Of a DNA stretch of 6,435 bases, positions 5,136 through 6,435 are shown one piece after another. The DNA lies in NCBI GenBank assembly GCA_013041835.1, contig JABDRH010000381.1:1-6435 (forward strand), read 5' to 3'. The stretch is from Desulfatitalea sp. GTDB taxonomy: Bacteria; Desulfobacterota; Desulfobacteria; Desulfobacterales; Desulfosarcinaceae. Numbering within the stretch: the stretch's first letter is position 1; each line of letters begins with the position of its first letter. Under the pieces are notes generated by a model. That model was not told the origin of the DNA, searched no databases, and was given only the letters and a program-made list of their open reading frames with translations. Position numbers and translations under genes: made by a program.

Positions 5136-6200
5136 TCAGCCAAAGGTCTTCTGAAAGTTCTTGTGTCTCAGGATCAACCAGACAATGACCGGAGATCCCA
5201 ATAGGGCAGTGACCGCATTGAGGGGCAAAACGGTTTGACTGCCGGGCAACTGGGCCAGCAAATCGGCGGCCAGGGCAATCGCGCCGCCCAACAAGATGGT
5301 AGTGGGTAAAAGTTTACGATGGTCGGCACTGCCTAACAGCACCCGGCCCAAATGGGGCACGGCAATTCCAATGAAAGCCACCGGTCCGCAAAATGCCGTG
5401 ACCGTGCCGGCCAACACTGCGGTAACGGCAATCACCACCAACCGTAAGGATTTGATGCGCAGCCCCATGCTGCGGGCATAGTTCTCCCCCAGCAGCAGCG
5501 CATTGAGCGGTTTGCCAATCATCAGGCTCGCCAGCAGGCCTATCACGATGACCGGTGCAAACAGTACCATGTCGCGCCACGTCACAGCGCCGAAACTACC
5601 AAAGGTCCATGCCACGTAAGCTTGGATGCGCTCGGCCGCGCTGAAGTGGATCAACACGCTGACTGCCGCGTTAACGGCAAAGCCGCACAGAATGCCAACA
5701 ATCAGCAGGGCCATCACATTGCTGACCCGCCTGGCCAGGGCGAGAACGGCGGCCAGCACCATGCCGGCGCCCAATCCGGCCGACAGCACCATGGCGGCTC
5801 TGCCCGTCAAGCCCAAACCTTCGATAAAGCGAGGGCCAACGCCGTCGGAAGCCCCCCAGAGCACCACCAGGGCCGCCCCCAGGCTGGCGCCGGCGTTGAC
5901 CCCCAGCACCGACGGCCCGGCCAAGGGGTTGTGAAACAGATTCTGCAGCAACAGGCCGCTCAAGGCCAGTCCGGCGCCGGCCAGCACCGCGGTCAAGGCC
6001 TTGGGCATGCGGAACAGCCAGACGATTTTCTCCCACGCCTCCCGATCGGCGTCACCACCGGTTAAAATGACAAGCATTTGATCCAGCGGAATCATGACCG
6101 AGCCGGTGACCAGGTCGAGCAGGAAGAGGACGGTCAGGGTGATTAGCAGGACCGTGCAGAGCAGGAGAGGGGGAGACGCGGGGATGTTGGGTTCAGCCAT
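5136..6200 (-). CDS. FecCD/BtuC-family ABC transporter permease
   Basis: This 354-residue polytopic inner-membrane protein is a FecCD-type permease, the channel subunit of ABC importers for iron-siderophore, heme or vitamin B12. Visible signatures are RMPK (64-67), GAGLALSG (75-82), NPLAGPSVLG (91-100) and GPVAFIGIAVPH (272-283), the segment before the ATPase-contacting region. Near the C-terminus is PLNAVTALLGSP (326-337). Hydrophobicity fits about ten helices. ATG at 6200 has AGGA 7 bases upstream and gives the usual length. A TTG at 6257 would prepend 19 charged residues and lacks a clear site. The HRKLLP and LPLNAVTALLG wording recalls the subgroup I associate with Bacteroidetes iron/heme importers, a recollection rather than a search. 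No ATPase or binding-protein gene is in the window; they may lie upstream of 6435 or elsewhere. It is the first visible gene of the operon and is followed after 49 bases by the small ORF. Confidence 0.92.
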   Translation of the reverse strand: MAEPNIPASPPLLLCTVLLITLTVLFLLDLVTGSVMIPLDQMLVILTGGDADREAWEKIVWLFRMPKALTAVLAGAGLALSGLLLQNLFHNPLAGPSVLGVNAGASLGAALVVLWGASDGVGPRFIEGLGLTGRAAMVLSAGLGAGMVLAAVLALARRVSNVMALLIVGILCGFAVNAAVSVLIHFSAAERIQAYVAWTFGSFGAVTWRDMVLFAPVIVIGLLASLMIGKPLNALLLGENYARSMGLRIKSLRLVVIAVTAVLAGTVTAFCGPVAFIGIAVPHLGRVLLGSADHRKLLPTTILLGGAIALAADLLAQLPGSQTVLPLNAVTALLGSPVIVWLILRHKNFQKTFG

Positions 6201-6435
6201 CGTCTTTTCCTGAACAGGTCGCCGTTGCTGTTTAGATTTACTTTGATCCGGTTTCAAAATATTGCTCTTTTCTCCCAGAAAGTTTAACCATCTGCCTTTC
6301 AGTCTATTTTACTACCTGCAAACGTCTATCTTCTTTCGACCATACTCTTTATGCCGCATTGGAATTTACCCAAACCGTACCGCCGCCCCCCCCTCTTCCC
6401 TTCTCCCTGTCTCAGCGCCTCCCCCTCCCCTTCCC
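6201..6435 (-). other. Leader region of the uptake operon
   Basis: These 235 bases precede the permease and show no recognisable gene. The part nearest the gene (about 6258-6380) is AT-richer than the coding DNA and should hold the promoter, but no clear -35/-10 pair stands out. I looked for the conserved box of cobalamin riboswitches (GCCACTG-like) and for a Fur-type palindrome on the minus strand and saw neither. The outermost 50 bases are almost pure purine on this strand. If the transporter ATPase or binding protein lies further upstream, this would be a spacer within a longer operon. Confidence 0.5.
6386..6435 (-). repeat. G-rich polypurine tract, possible G-quadruplex
   Basis: On the plus strand this edge is a C/T-rich tract with runs C8 (6386-6393), CCC (6398-6400), CCC (6405-6407), C5 (6421-6425), C4 (6427-6430) and CCC (6433-6435). 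The minus strand, which is the sense strand of the operon, therefore carries several G-runs separated by short purine loops, and the stretch 6386-6407 fits the G3-plus loop pattern of a quadruplex. It differs sharply from everything else in the window. It may be regulatory, a spacer, or low-complexity sequence at an assembly edge. Confidence 0.4.

Noticed and set aside
6201..6257. A TTG start at 6257 for the permease
   Set aside because: It adds 19 charged residues not typical of the family; ATG at 6200 has AGGA at good spacing.

Overview
The window is about 60% GC and reads as chromosomal DNA from a Gram-negative bacterium. Two envelope systems point that way: a TonB-dependent outer-membrane receptor and a type VI secretion tube protein (Hcp). 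An anaerobic-type CbiK chelatase and a radical SAM/SPASM enzyme suggest an anaerobe. A sulfate- or metal-reducing Desulfobacterota (former Deltaproteobacteria) would fit, but this is an inference, not something the sequence proves. Every supported gene is on the minus strand.

Right to centre, in the direction of transcription, there is a compact five-gene operon. It runs: FecCD-family inner-membrane permease (6200 to 5136); an unrecognised 59-residue small ORF with a very strong ribosome binding site (5086 to 4907); TonB-dependent receptor (4886 to 2982); radical SAM/SPASM enzyme (2981 to 1953); and CbiK-family chelatase (GTG start, 1956 to 1141). The last three genes are tightly coupled. The receptor stop codon abuts the radical SAM start (TAAATG), and the radical SAM stop overlaps the cbiK start (GTGA). 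The simplest reading is a system that imports a metal-tetrapyrrole (corrinoid, heme or similar) or another metal chelate and then processes it in the cytoplasm. No transporter ATPase, binding protein or TonB/ExbBD gene lies in the window. No cobalamin riboswitch was recognised in the operon leader.

A non-coding stretch of about 380 bases (760-1140) separates this operon from the left end. It holds several short inverted repeats and a possible sigma-70-like promoter. The left end carries hcp (759 to 271). Twenty-three bases further on, behind a good ribosome binding site, is an unrecognised gene that runs off the window edge. The far right edge is an AT-richer operon leader that begins in a strongly polypurine (minus strand) G-rich tract.

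The observation most worth following is the five-gene operon. A SPASM-type radical SAM enzyme and a small protein are wired between a TonB receptor and a tetrapyrrole chelatase, a combination I do not recognise as a described pathway.
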